Shown: positions 15,558 to 23,005 of the stretch, in pieces | How positions within the stretch are numbered: the first letter of the stretch is position 1 | How the letters are laid out: each line of letters starts with the position of its first letter | Assembly: GCA_017507125.1 (NCBI GenBank) | Contig: JAFWBQ010000111.1 | Coordinates: 1 to 50,527, forward strand | Reading direction: 5' to 3' | DNA: 50,527 nucleotides | Source of the DNA: Lentisphaeria bacterium | Lineage (GTDB): Bacteria > Verrucomicrobiota > Lentisphaeria > Victivallales > Victivallaceae | Program-made: the position numbers and the translations under genes | Notes under the pieces: model-generated | What the model saw: the letters and a program-made list of their open reading frames with translations, nothing else | The model's database searches: none | What the model was told of the DNA's origin: nothing

Positions 15558-16844
15558 TCAGAGTTCTTCGATGCGGAGCATCTTCGCAGTGGAACGGTTC
15601 ACAGAGAGTTTGCTCAACTCGTCCATGGCACTGCGGATCTCTTTTTCCATAGCGGGATGGGTAAGGATCACCAGAGAGACATTCTCTCCCTGATTTTCAT
15701 GCTGGATCAGACTGGAAATGCTGATTTCGCGGTCAGCAAGAATTTTTGTGATGGAGGCGATGACGCCGGGACAGTCCTCAACGATCAACCGCAGATAGTA
15801 ACGTGAAGTGCACTCATTCTGGGGGGTGACGCTTTCAAACTGTTCGCCCTGACGGAATGCAGGGATCCGTCTGGTTGCGCCGGAGTTGTAATTGAGCGCC
15901 ACATCCACAATATCGGCCACCACGGCGCTGGCGGTCGCCTGACGGCCCGCACCTCTGCCGTAGAAAAGGGTCTGCCCCACAAAGTCGCCTTCCACCATGA
16001 CGCCGTTGAAAACGTCCATGATCCCGGCGAGAAGTGCCTCCTGGGGGATCAACGTGGGACGGACGCTCATTTCCACGGCGCCGTTCACATTTTTGATCAC
16101 ACCCAGCAGTTTGATGCGGTAGCCCAGTTCCAACGCATAGTTGAGATCCTCCAGTTCCAGATCTCTGATACCTTCAATGGTCATATTTTCGATGCCGAAC
16201 CATCTGCCGTAAGCAAGGGAGGCAAGAATGGCGGTCTTGTGAGCGGTATCGAAGCCGTCGATATCCAGAGAGGGATTGGCTTCAGCGTAACCCAAACGCT
16301 GGGCATCGGCAAGGACTTCATCAAAGTTGACGCCTTCCCGCTCCATGCGGGTGAGGATATAGTTGCATGTACCGTTCATGATGCCGAAGATCCGGTTGAT
16401 GCGGTTGGCTGCGAGACCTTCGCGCAGAGCCTTGATGATGGGAATACCGCCTGCGACGCTGGCTTCGTAGTAGAGATCAACGTTGTTTTTTTCGGCAGCA
16501 GCAAAAAGTTCTTCACCGTGGAGCGCAAGGAGAGCCTTGTTGGCGGTGACGACGCTTTTGCCGGCATTGAGGGCATCGAGGATCAGTTTTTTTGCAAAAG
16601 TGGTTCCTCCCACAAGCTCCACGATGATATCGGAGCGTCTGATGGCTTCCGCGGCATCATTGCAAAGGATCCCTTCAGGGAGTGCGACGCCGCGGTCGGT
16701 AGTAGTGTCAAGATCAGCTACACAGGTCAAAGTGAGCATAACGCCTGTACGTTTTGCGATCACTTCGCGATTACGCAACAGGTTTTCCACCACTCCGGCG
16801 CCGACTGTGCCGAATCCGACAACTCCGACTTTCAATTCTTTCAC
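15558..16844 (-). CDS. hom: Homoserine dehydrogenase
   Basis: Reduces aspartate semialdehyde to homoserine for threonine and methionine synthesis. The 428 residues show a Rossmann motif GFGTVGAGVV near the start and VGGT in the nucleotide domain. The catalytic core has GIMNGTCNYILT and the conserved GRGAGRQATASAV. A C-terminal ACT domain (about 345-428) should bind threonine or a related effector. The start is GTG 16844, with GAAGGAA 7 bp upstream. A two-codon ATG-TCG-TGA reading frame overlaps that GTG and might couple initiation. A strong promoter and a structured leader of about 100 nt precede it, and aspartate kinase follows. Confidence 0.95.
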   Translation of the reverse strand: MKELKVGVVGFGTVGAGVVENLLRNREVIAKRTGVMLTLTCVADLDTTTDRGVALPEGILCNDAAEAIRRSDIIVELVGGTTFAKKLILDALNAGKSVVTANKALLALHGEELFAAAEKNNVDLYYEASVAGGIPIIKALREGLAANRINRIFGIMNGTCNYILTRMEREGVNFDEVLADAQRLGYAEANPSLDIDGFDTAHKTAILASLAYGRWFGIENMTIEGIRDLELEDLNYALELGYRIKLLGVIKNVNGAVEMSVRPTLIPQEALLAGIMDVFNGVMVEGDFVGQTLFYGRGAGRQATASAVVADIVDVALNYNSGATRRIPAFRQGEQFESVTPQNECTSRYYLRLIVEDCPGVIASITKILADREISISSLIQHENQGENVSLVILTHPAMEKEIRSAMDELSKLSVNRSTAKMLRIEEL

Positions 16845-16881
16845 GACATCGTTCCTTCAAAAAAGTTAAATCACAGACTGT

Positions 16882-16935
16882 TGAAAACCTTGCAATGTTC
16901 CGGTAGAGAGTATGAACTCTCTTCAGGGGTTTTCA
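16882..16935 (-). promoter_or_regulatory. Structured 5' leader of the hom-lysC operon
   Basis: On the minus-strand transcript TGAAAACC (16935-16928) pairs with GGTTTTCA (16889-16882). It encloses a perfect 7-bp hairpin AGAGAGT/ACTCTCT with loop TCAT (16922-16905). The element lies wholly within the leader between the mapped promoter and the ribosome binding site. I do not recognise it as a lysine or SAM riboswitch, both of which look different. It may be a compact RNA or protein-binding regulator of the aspartate pathway; function is inferred. Confidence 0.45.
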
Positions 16936-16953
16936 CAAACAAACAGTTCTCAT

Positions 16954-16982
16954 AATATAGCACAGAAAAAGGCACTTGTCAA
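16954..16982 (-). promoter_or_regulatory. Promoter of the hom-lysC operon
   Basis: On the minus strand: TTGACA (16982-16977), 17 bp, TATATT (16959-16954), with an extended TGC before the -10. The -35 is a perfect consensus. Transcription should begin near 16947, giving a leader of about 103 nt. Confidence 0.85.
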
Positions 16983-17209
16983 TCGTGCAACCCCATCAAA
17001 TAGAAGATAAATAATGAATTTTTTGTTCAATATATCAAACGCTCCGGATGAAATTAATTTTGTTTTCAGCGTGGGGAAAACTGTTGAGTTTGTCTATTCG
17101 ACGCGCAGCAGAGCAGATATTTTCCGGAATCTGGCTGTTTTCTTCGCTCTTGTGCTGCACGGGAAAATTTTTTTATCTGCTTTTTCCCGGCTCTGCAGTA
17201 AGAGTTCTC
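16983..17209. other. Intergenic region without a recognised gene
   Basis: AT-rich stretch between the divergent hom and acyl-CoA synthetase promoters. Short open frames on the plus strand (from 17014 and from 17048) lack a good ribosome binding site and resemble no protein I know. I see no tRNA, repeat or clear hairpin here. Confidence 0.4.
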
Positions 17210-17238
17210 TTGCAAAAATCTTTTTCAGGCTGTATATT
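17210..17238 (+). promoter_or_regulatory. Promoter of the acyl-CoA synthetase gene
   Basis: TTGCAA (17210-17215), 17 bp, TATATT (17233-17238), with an extended TG one base before the -10. Start expected near 17245. The short leader can form a 5-bp ACTCG/CGAGT stem just before the start codon, and no strong ribosome binding site is visible. Confidence 0.7.
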
Positions 17239-17288
17239 AAGAAGATATCATAAAAACATCAACTCGCAACGAAAGAGCATCGAGTATT

Positions 17289-18929
17289 ATGCCTATCACT
17301 GAAATACTTGCCAGAAACGCTGAACTTTACGGTGAGGATGTGGCTCTGGTCGAGATCAATCCGCAGGAACTGGAAAAACGTCACACCACCTGGAAGGAAT
17401 ATTCACTTATCGAGCCCAGCCGTTCAGACAGTTTCCGCTCAGAAATGACTTGGGGGCAGTTTGATCGCAAGGCAAACCGGCTGGCAAACTTTTTGCTGAC
17501 ACGCCATCTCCGTAAAGGAGACAAGGTCGCCATTCTGCTGATGAACTGTCTTGAATGGCTCCCCATCTATTTCGGGATCCTCAAGGCAGGTGCCATGGCA
17601 GTGCCCCTGAATTTTCGCTACACCGCCGAAGAGATCAAATACTGTCTGGAACTCGCTGATGTGGACTACCTCTTCTTCGGACCTGAATTTACAGGGCGGG
17701 TGGAGGCCATCTGCGATCAGCTGCCCCGGATCAAATCTTTCCTCTATGTGGGCGAAGATTGTCCCTCTTTTGCCGAACCCTACGGCAATCTTGTTTCCTA
17801 CTGTTCAAGCCGGGCACCTCAAGTGCAGCTTTCTGAAGAGGATGAGGCGGCGATCTACTTTTCTTCCGGAACCACCGGGTTCCCCAAGGCGATTGTCCAC
17901 TGTCACCGCAGTCTGACCCACGCCTGTATCGTGGAGCAGAAACACCACGGACAGACAAAAGATGATGTGTTCCTCTGTATCCCCCCTCTCTATCACACCG
18001 GTGCCAAGATGCACTGGTTCGGCTCTTTTCTTGTGGGCGGTAAAGCCGTGCTGCTCAAGGGTATCAAGCCTGAGTGGATCATTTCCGCTGTTTCCGAGGA
18101 AAAATGTACCGTGGTCTGGCTCCTTGTTCCCTGGGCGCAGGATATTCTTGACGCTGTTGATCGGGGCGAGATAAAGCTGGAGTCTTATCAGCTTTCCCAA
18201 TGGCACCTTATGCACATCGGTGCCCAGCCTGTTCCTCCCAGTCTTATCAAAAGGTGGAAACAGGTATTCCCCCATCACGATTACGACACCAACTACGGCT
18301 TGAGTGAATCCATCGGTCCCGGCGCCGTCCACCTGGGTATTGAGAACATCGACCACGTGGGTGCCATCGGTAAGGCGGGCTACGGTTGGGAGTGCGCCAT
18401 CGTCGATGAAAACCGCAATCCCGTTGCCCCCGGCGAAGTGGGAGAACTGGCTGTCAGGGGCGCAGGCGTGATGAAGTGTTATCACAAAGATGAAAAAGCC
18501 ACCTCTGAAACCCTTTCAAAAGACGGGTGGCTCTACACCGGCGACATGGCAAAGACCGATGCCAACGGATTCATCTATCTGGTGGACCGCAAAAAAGATG
18601 TGATCATTACCGGGGGTGAAAACCTCTACCCCGTTCAAATCGAAGACTTTTTGCGCCGCCACAACGCCATCAAGGACGTCGCCGTCATCGGATTGCCCGA
18701 TGCCCGTCTGGGTGAGATCGCCGCCGCCATTATCGAAGTTAAACCCGGAGAGACTCTTTCTGAGGAAGATGTGGAAAATTTCTGCAAAAGTCTGCCCCGT
18801 TATCAGCGTCCCCGCAAGGTGATCTTCGCCAACGTTCCCAGAAACCCCACCGGCAAGATCGAGAAACCCCTTTTGAGGAAAACATACGGCGGAGCCAATC
18901 TGGTGGCGCAGCAGAACGAACTTGATTGA
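17289..18929 (+). CDS. AMP-dependent acyl-CoA synthetase/ligase
   Basis: Activates a carboxylic acid, probably a fatty acid, with ATP and CoA through an acyl-adenylate. The 546 residues contain the AMP-binding motif FSSGTTGFPK (191-200), TNYGLSE for the adenine pocket, LYTGDMA with the conserved Asp, and VDRKKDVIITGGENLYP. The C-terminal catalytic lysine lies in NPTGKIEKP. It resembles medium- or long-chain fatty acid-CoA ligases of the FadD type; chain length cannot be read from sequence. It stands alone between its own promoter and a strong terminator, so it is monocistronic. Confidence 0.88.
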   Translation: MPITEILARNAELYGEDVALVEINPQELEKRHTTWKEYSLIEPSRSDSFRSEMTWGQFDRKANRLANFLLTRHLRKGDKVAILLMNCLEWLPIYFGILKAGAMAVPLNFRYTAEEIKYCLELADVDYLFFGPEFTGRVEAICDQLPRIKSFLYVGEDCPSFAEPYGNLVSYCSSRAPQVQLSEEDEAAIYFSSGTTGFPKAIVHCHRSLTHACIVEQKHHGQTKDDVFLCIPPLYHTGAKMHWFGSFLVGGKAVLLKGIKPEWIISAVSEEKCTVVWLLVPWAQDILDAVDRGEIKLESYQLSQWHLMHIGAQPVPPSLIKRWKQVFPHHDYDTNYGLSESIGPGAVHLGIENIDHVGAIGKAGYGWECAIVDENRNPVAPGEVGELAVRGAGVMKCYHKDEKATSETLSKDGWLYTGDMAKTDANGFIYLVDRKKDVIITGGENLYPVQIEDFLRRHNAIKDVAVIGLPDARLGEIAAAIIEVKPGETLSEEDVENFCKSLPRYQRPRKVIFANVPRNPTGKIEKPLLRKTYGGANLVAQQNELD

Positions 18930-18958
18930 CAATATTGAAAATAACGTTCCGGTCTCAG

Positions 18959-18998
18959 GAAGTGCTGACATGAAAGTGTGTCAGTGCTTCTTTTTTTT
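18959..18998 (+). terminator. Rho-independent terminator of the acyl-CoA synthetase gene
   Basis: A 12-bp stem (18959-18970 with 18979-18990, two G-U pairs) followed by eight T. The stem and the T-run overlap the end of the convergent transporter gene, whose stop codon lies within the stem. Confidence 0.93.
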
Positions 18999-19880
18999 GC
19001 GGTTGTCAACAAGAAAGAGCTGAATGGCATTATAGCTGTTGTGCCACAAGACGTAACTGATGACGCCCATGGCGGCAAGGGGGCCGGCATAGACCAGTGC
19101 CAGGTAAATGGTAAGGGTGGTGTTTTTCTGTCCCAGACTCTGACTGGATTCACGGCGGAGCCTTTTTCTTTCGAGAAGAGCGCCGATGCCGAAACTTGCA
19201 ATACAGATGACAAGAGAGATCATCGCCGTTTCAAGGATGATCCAGGGGGAAATGTCAGGATTGTTCCGGAAGAACGCCGCCGCGGAAGCCGCAATGATAA
19301 AAAGACATGCCGACCACAATCCGAAACTGGCAGTTGCAAGTTTTTTCGGCCACTCCTGAGCCGCAGGATGGATCTTGCGGACAACAAATGCACTTCCTCC
19401 GGGGATCAGCAGCAGAAAGACCAGAGTGTTGGCGACCCTGAGCATGAAGTCAAAAGAGGTGTTTCCGCAGACCCAACCCAGCAGAAAGGGCATGAAAAGC
19501 GCCATCCCGGCATTGGTTACGAGAAAAGAGGTGATGACGTATCCCACGTTCCCCCTGAGAAAACCCATGACCACTGAAGCTGCTGCCGCTGTCGGCGTGA
19601 TACCGGTGAAAAATGCCGCCTGGGCGAGGGTTTCGTTCCGGGTGAGCGTTCTTGTGAGCCAGTAGGCGGCGATGCCGACAGCGAGGTTGACGGCAAGAAG
19701 AATACCGTGGGAAATGCGGAATTTGAGATCTTTAAGGTTCAATTTCAGAAAGACCATGAAAAGCATGGCCATGAGAAGATAGCGGATGAGAAAGTTCAAA
19801 TTTACTGCCTGAGGAAAAAATAATCCCAGCCCAAGGGGAAGGAAGATCATTGCCGGACGCAAAAGGGTTTTCCATGTCAT
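18981..19880 (-). CDS. Bile acid:sodium symporter (BASS) family transporter
   Basis: A 299-residue inner-membrane protein with about nine to ten hydrophobic helices. Family-like motifs are GITPTAAAASVVMGFLRGN in the core and QKNTTLTIYLAL, equivalent to the N-T-x-L segment of BASS transporters. Despite the family name, bacterial members carry many organic anions, including pantoate and 2-keto acids, so the substrate is open. ATG 19880 is chosen over an upstream ATG at 19940 because CGAGGAA lies 9 bp before it and the promoter -10 (19941-19946) makes the longer form impossible. The C-terminal tail RKKKKH is written by the antisense strand of the neighbouring terminator. Confidence 0.8.
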   Translation of the reverse strand: MTWKTLLRPAMIFLPLGLGLFFPQAVNLNFLIRYLLMAMLFMVFLKLNLKDLKFRISHGILLAVNLAVGIAAYWLTRTLTRNETLAQAAFFTGITPTAAAASVVMGFLRGNVGYVITSFLVTNAGMALFMPFLLGWVCGNTSFDFMLRVANTLVFLLLIPGGSAFVVRKIHPAAQEWPKKLATASFGLWSACLFIIAASAAAFFRNNPDISPWIILETAMISLVICIASFGIGALLERKRLRRESSQSLGQKNTTLTIYLALVYAGPLAAMGVISYVLWHNSYNAIQLFLVDNRKKKKH

Positions 19881-19940
19881 AAAAATTTTTCCTCGGGAAT
19901 TGCTGACTTTCAAGCTGCTTCCCACAGGAGGCAGCATCAT

Positions 19941-19969
19941 AATATACCGGACTTATACTTTTTTTTCAA
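19941..19969 (-). promoter_or_regulatory. Promoter of the BASS transporter gene
   Basis: On the minus strand: TTGAAA (19969-19964), 17 bp, TATATT (19946-19941). Start near 19934, which rules out translation from the ATG at 19940. Confidence 0.75.
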
Positions 19970-20000
19970 GAGACGGCACGGACAAAAATTTGATAAAACC

Positions 20001-20029
20001 TTGTATTTTTGCAATAATTGTGCTATATT
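20001..20029 (+). promoter_or_regulatory. Promoter of the kinase-FGE gene
   Basis: TTGTAT (20001-20006), 17 bp, TATATT (20024-20029) with an extended TGC. Start near 20036, about 53 nt before ATG 20089. It lies back-to-back with the transporter promoter. Confidence 0.7.
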
Positions 20030-20088
20030 ATACGAAAAAGGTTTCGTGTCAGGGAAAGTTAAGACCATATTCAGCCTGCGGTAATTTG

Positions 20089-22371
20089 ATGAACGGAAAT
20101 AATGATTTAAAAGTAACTGAACTGAAACAGAAAGAAGGAGTCCTGAATCCGGATATGCTCCTGACTCTGCCTCCCCGGGCAAAAATCGGTGAGGTGTTCT
20201 GTGACCGTTACAAGATCACCTCTTATCTCGGCGAAGGGGCCATGGGGGTGGTCTACGGCTGTATGGACCTTGTCGCACAAATCGAAGTTGCCATCAAGAT
20301 GTTTCCTCCTGAACTTTCAAATAATCAGGAGATGATGGAGGATATCAGATACAACTATCAGCTCATTCAGGCTTTGAAGCATGATAACATTGCCGCATTG
20401 AAAAACCTTGAGCCGGATCCCAAACGTTCAGGCAGTTACCTTCTGGTCATGGAACTTGCCAGAGGGACAAGTTTGCAGGAACTCATTCTGGCTTGCAAAA
20501 AACGTCAGCGCCCCTTCTCTGTGGATGAAGCTCTCCCCCTGCTGCGGCAGATCGCTTCTGCTCTGGATTATGCCCATGCCAACAAAGTTGTTCATCGCGA
20601 TGTCAAACCCGGCAATATCATTGTTTCAGATGAAGGCAAGGTCTTTGTTCTTGATTTCGGACTTGCTGCCCGTATCAGATCCACCATAGCTACGCTTTCT
20701 GCTCAGAGTGATGATACCAGCGGAACACCGGCTTACAAGTCGCCGGAACAATGGAAAGCACGGCGGGCAAGGGCTTCTATGGATCAGTATGCCCTCGGAG
20801 TCGTTGCTTACGAAATGTTGGCGAATGCTCTCCCCTTTGAGTCAGAAAATAACGGAATGCTCCGCGACGCGGTCCTTTACGAAGAACCTGAGCGGATCGA
20901 AGGCATCAGCGATACTGTGTGGAACGCCCTTCTCAAAGCTCTTGCCAAGGATCCTGACGAGCGGTTTGAAAACTGTATGGCTTTTGTTGAGGCTCTTGCC
21001 GGAAACTCAAATAACTCCGGCGCAGCAGACAGCCGAATGGGAAAAAGAGACTCTGCTCAGGATTATTTTGAACTTTCCGCCACCTTTGAGGTCCTTGAGC
21101 TGAGAGCCGCAAAGCGCAATATTTCTCTTGATGATGACGACGAGTTCCTCATTAAGAAGAAAAGTGCTGAAAATGCGGAACGTCACAATGACTACGTCAA
21201 AGCTGCCAGGTTTCTTGCCGAAGCTGTGGAAAGAGGCAAACAGATCATCCAACGCCATAAAGAAGAAAACGCCCGCCGCAAAGCAGAGGAGGAATCGCTC
21301 CGCAAAGCAGAGGAGGAATCGCTCCGCAAAGCAGAGGAACGATCCCGTTGCGAGGTGGTGGAGGAGATAAAGATAGAGCATCAGGATGAGAAAGCAGCCC
21401 CTTCCCGAAGTGAAGAGGAATCAATTTGCGAAACAGATGAAAAAACTCCACCCCGTGCAGGTGAGGATCTTCCCATTGCAGAAGAGATGCCGCTCCGGGA
21501 TGAGGAAAAGTCCCTTCCTGAGGCAGGAAAAGAGTCCTCTGCACACGCCGTGGAAGAAGCCGTAAAACACTCTGAAGAAACAGACGCCCGGGAAGAGCGG
21601 AATTCTGAAGGCGCATCGGATAAAAAAAGTGCGGAGCAGCTTATTTCTCTGCCCCACAAGGTGAAACTTGCGATGATAAGGATCAAAGCCGGTTCTTTCA
21701 TTATGGGGAGTCCTGAAAATGAAATCGGTCATGACAAGGATGAAAAATTGCATCGGGTCACTCTGACCAGAGATTTCTGGATAGGGAAATTCCCTGTTAC
21801 TCAGGAGGAATATGAAGCTCTCATGGGACACAATCCTTCTCATTTCAAAAGAGGAAGGTATCCTGTAGAGAGTGTCAGCTGGGATGACGCCCGGGCTTTT
21901 TGTGAAAGATTGAATCGCCGCTATTTCCGGGTCCTGCCCCGGAATTACCAGTTCGATCTGCCCACTGAAGCGCAGTGGGAGTATGCCTGTCGCAGCGGGA
22001 TCCGTACTGCACTGAACAGCGGAAAAAAATTGACTTCACGGATGCGCAGCTGTTTCAATTTGGATGAAGTGGCATGGTACTGTGAAAACGCCAATGGACG
22101 CCCTCATACTGTCGGGCGCAAACAACCCAATGCCAGCGGCTTGTTTGACATGCACGGCAATGTGGGGGAGTGGTGCCGGGATTGGCACGGCTTTTACCGC
22201 AGCGATGAAACAGATCCTGTCGGTCCTGCATCCGGTTCCGGACGCGTTTACCGCGGCGGCAGCTGGTACGACAACGCCGGACGCTGCCGCTCTGCATACC
22301 GGAGTTATGCTTCCCAGGGACACCGCAGTTTCGATGTGGGGTTCCGGATCGCTCTTGTGCCCATTCAGTGA
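20089..22371 (+). CDS. Ser/Thr protein kinase fused to a formylglycine-generating-enzyme-like domain
   Basis: A 760-residue signalling fusion. Residues about 41-305 are a Hanks-type kinase with all key residues: glycine loop LGEGAMGVV (47-55), Lys70, HRDVKPGN (169-176), DFG (189-191) and SPE (218-220). A charged linker (about 310-525), with short tandem repeats and predicted coiled coil, follows. The C-terminus (about 530-757) is an FGE-sulfatase/C-type-lectin-like fold: GSFIMGSP, LPTEAQWEYACR, GLFDMHGNVGEWC and RGGSW to GFRIA. No membrane segment is seen. ATG 20089 is chosen for its position after the promoter; its ribosome binding site is weak. Similar kinase-FGE fusions are common in PVC bacteria. 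In other bacteria this FGE fold is a usual target of diversity-generating retroelements; no reverse transcriptase lies in this window. Confidence 0.85.
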   Translation: MNGNNDLKVTELKQKEGVLNPDMLLTLPPRAKIGEVFCDRYKITSYLGEGAMGVVYGCMDLVAQIEVAIKMFPPELSNNQEMMEDIRYNYQLIQALKHDNIAALKNLEPDPKRSGSYLLVMELARGTSLQELILACKKRQRPFSVDEALPLLRQIASALDYAHANKVVHRDVKPGNIIVSDEGKVFVLDFGLAARIRSTIATLSAQSDDTSGTPAYKSPEQWKARRARASMDQYALGVVAYEMLANALPFESENNGMLRDAVLYEEPERIEGISDTVWNALLKALAKDPDERFENCMAFVEALAGNSNNSGAADSRMGKRDSAQDYFELSATFEVLELRAAKRNISLDDDDEFLIKKKSAENAERHNDYVKAARFLAEAVERGKQIIQRHKEENARRKAEEESLRKAEEESLRKAEERSRCEVVEEIKIEHQDEKAAPSRSEEESICETDEKTPPRAGEDLPIAEEMPLRDEEKSLPEAGKESSAHAVEEAVKHSEETDAREERNSEGASDKKSAEQLISLPHKVKLAMIRIKAGSFIMGSPENEIGHDKDEKLHRVTLTRDFWIGKFPVTQEEYEALMGHNPSHFKRGRYPVESVSWDDARAFCERLNRRYFRVLPRNYQFDLPTEAQWEYACRSGIRTALNSGKKLTSRMRSCFNLDEVAWYCENANGRPHTVGRKQPNASGLFDMHGNVGEWCRDWHGFYRSDETDPVGPASGSGRVYRGGSWYDNAGRCRSAYRSYASQGHRSFDVGFRIALVPIQ
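21277..21338 (+). repeat. 24-bp in-frame tandem repeat in the kinase linker
   Basis: Unit CGCAAAGCAGAGGAGGAATC plus GCTC is present at 21277-21300 and again without change at 21301-21324. A third partial copy (first 14 bases) follows to 21338. It encodes RKAEEESL twice and then RKAEERSR, giving a charged helical stretch. Identical copies suggest recent slippage and possible length variation between strains. Confidence 0.9.
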
Positions 22372-22379
22372 GCAAAGAG

Positions 22380-22410
22380 ACTCTTTTTGTTAAAAAAAAG
22401 AGTTTTTTTT
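22380..22410 (+). terminator. AT-rich rho-independent terminator
   Basis: ACTCTTTTT (22380-22388) pairs with AAAAAGAGT (22395-22403), followed by a T-run to 22410, just after the kinase stop. The stem is A-T rich and may be leaky. Confidence 0.75.
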
Positions 22411-22421
22411 CATATATGCAC

Positions 22422-22449
22422 TTGATATTTATGTGAATCGTGGTAATTT
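22422..22449 (+). promoter_or_regulatory. Promoter of gcvH
   Basis: TTGATA (22422-22427), 16 bp, TAATTT (22444-22449), with an extended TGG. Start near 22456, giving a leader of about 75 nt that ends in AAAAAAAAGGAG and GAGAAGGA before the ATG. Confidence 0.55.
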
Positions 22450-22531
22450 AGAGTAAGGCACATTTGCGCTTACCGGGGTCGCGGGGCGGAATGTTGATTG
22501 AAAAAAAAGGAGATTTTTTGAGAGAAGGACT

Positions 22532-22903
22532 ATGAAGTACTATACAGAAGAGCATGAGTGGGTCGAAGTGACAGATGATGAGGCGACTATAGGTATTTCC
22601 AACTATGCCGCAGAACAGTTGGGAGAGGTTTCTTATGTGGAACTGCCCGAAGATGATGACTGCTTCAACATCGGTGACAGACTGGGAGAGATCGAGTCAG
22701 AGAAAACTTCCTGCGATATCTACTCCCCCATCAGCGGAACCATCTGTGCTGTGAATGATACTTTGGCTGATGCTCCGGATTTGATCAATGAATCTCCGGA
22801 AGATAAGGGGTGGATCTGCAAGATGATCGACTTTGATCCGGCTGATCTGGATGACCTCATGGATGAAGAGGCATATATGGAGTATGTTGACTCTTTGGAT
22901 TGA
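22532..22903 (+). CDS. gcvH: Glycine cleavage system H protein-like lipoyl carrier
   Basis: A 123-residue lipoyl-domain protein of GcvH type. The lipoyl-lysine is Lys58 in GEIESEKTSCDIYSPISG, with GEVSYVELPE before it, both diagnostic. GcvH carries the aminomethyl group between the P and T proteins of glycine cleavage, and can also serve as a lipoyl-relay scaffold. No gcvP, gcvT or lipoate-ligase gene is near, and the gene has its own promoter and terminator. The partners must therefore lie elsewhere or the protein has a stand-alone role. The length is close to the family norm and the C-terminus is acidic. Confidence 0.9.
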   Translation: MKYYTEEHEWVEVTDDEATIGISNYAAEQLGEVSYVELPEDDDCFNIGDRLGEIESEKTSCDIYSPISGTICAVNDTLADAPDLINESPEDKGWICKMIDFDPADLDDLMDEEAYMEYVDSLD

Positions 22904-22909
22904 ACCGGT

Positions 22910-22937
22910 ACCGGGAATCAAAAGTTCCCGGTTTTTT
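22910..22937 (+). terminator. Rho-independent terminator of gcvH
   Basis: ACCGGGAA (22910-22917), loop TCAAAAG, TTCCCGGT (22925-22932), then a T-run to 22937. It is short, perfect and directly after the stop codon. Confidence 0.93.
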
Positions 22938-23005
22938 AATGGCAAATGAGGAAGAAAGTGCAGTTGTCGAGTTTGAGAACTGTACCGCAAAGAGGAGAGA
23001 ATATT

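Noticed and set aside
17014..17302. Possible small genes in the hom/acyl-CoA synthetase gap
   Set aside because: No ribosome binding site, frames overlap the mapped promoter, and translations resemble no protein.
19881..19940. Longer N-terminus of the BASS transporter from ATG 19940
   Set aside because: The promoter -10 lies at 19941-19946, so transcription starts too late for that codon to be translated.
20089..22371. Diversity-generating retroelement located inside this window
   Set aside because: No reverse transcriptase gene and no near-copy of the kinase-FGE C-terminal coding segment was seen; only the target-like fold is present.
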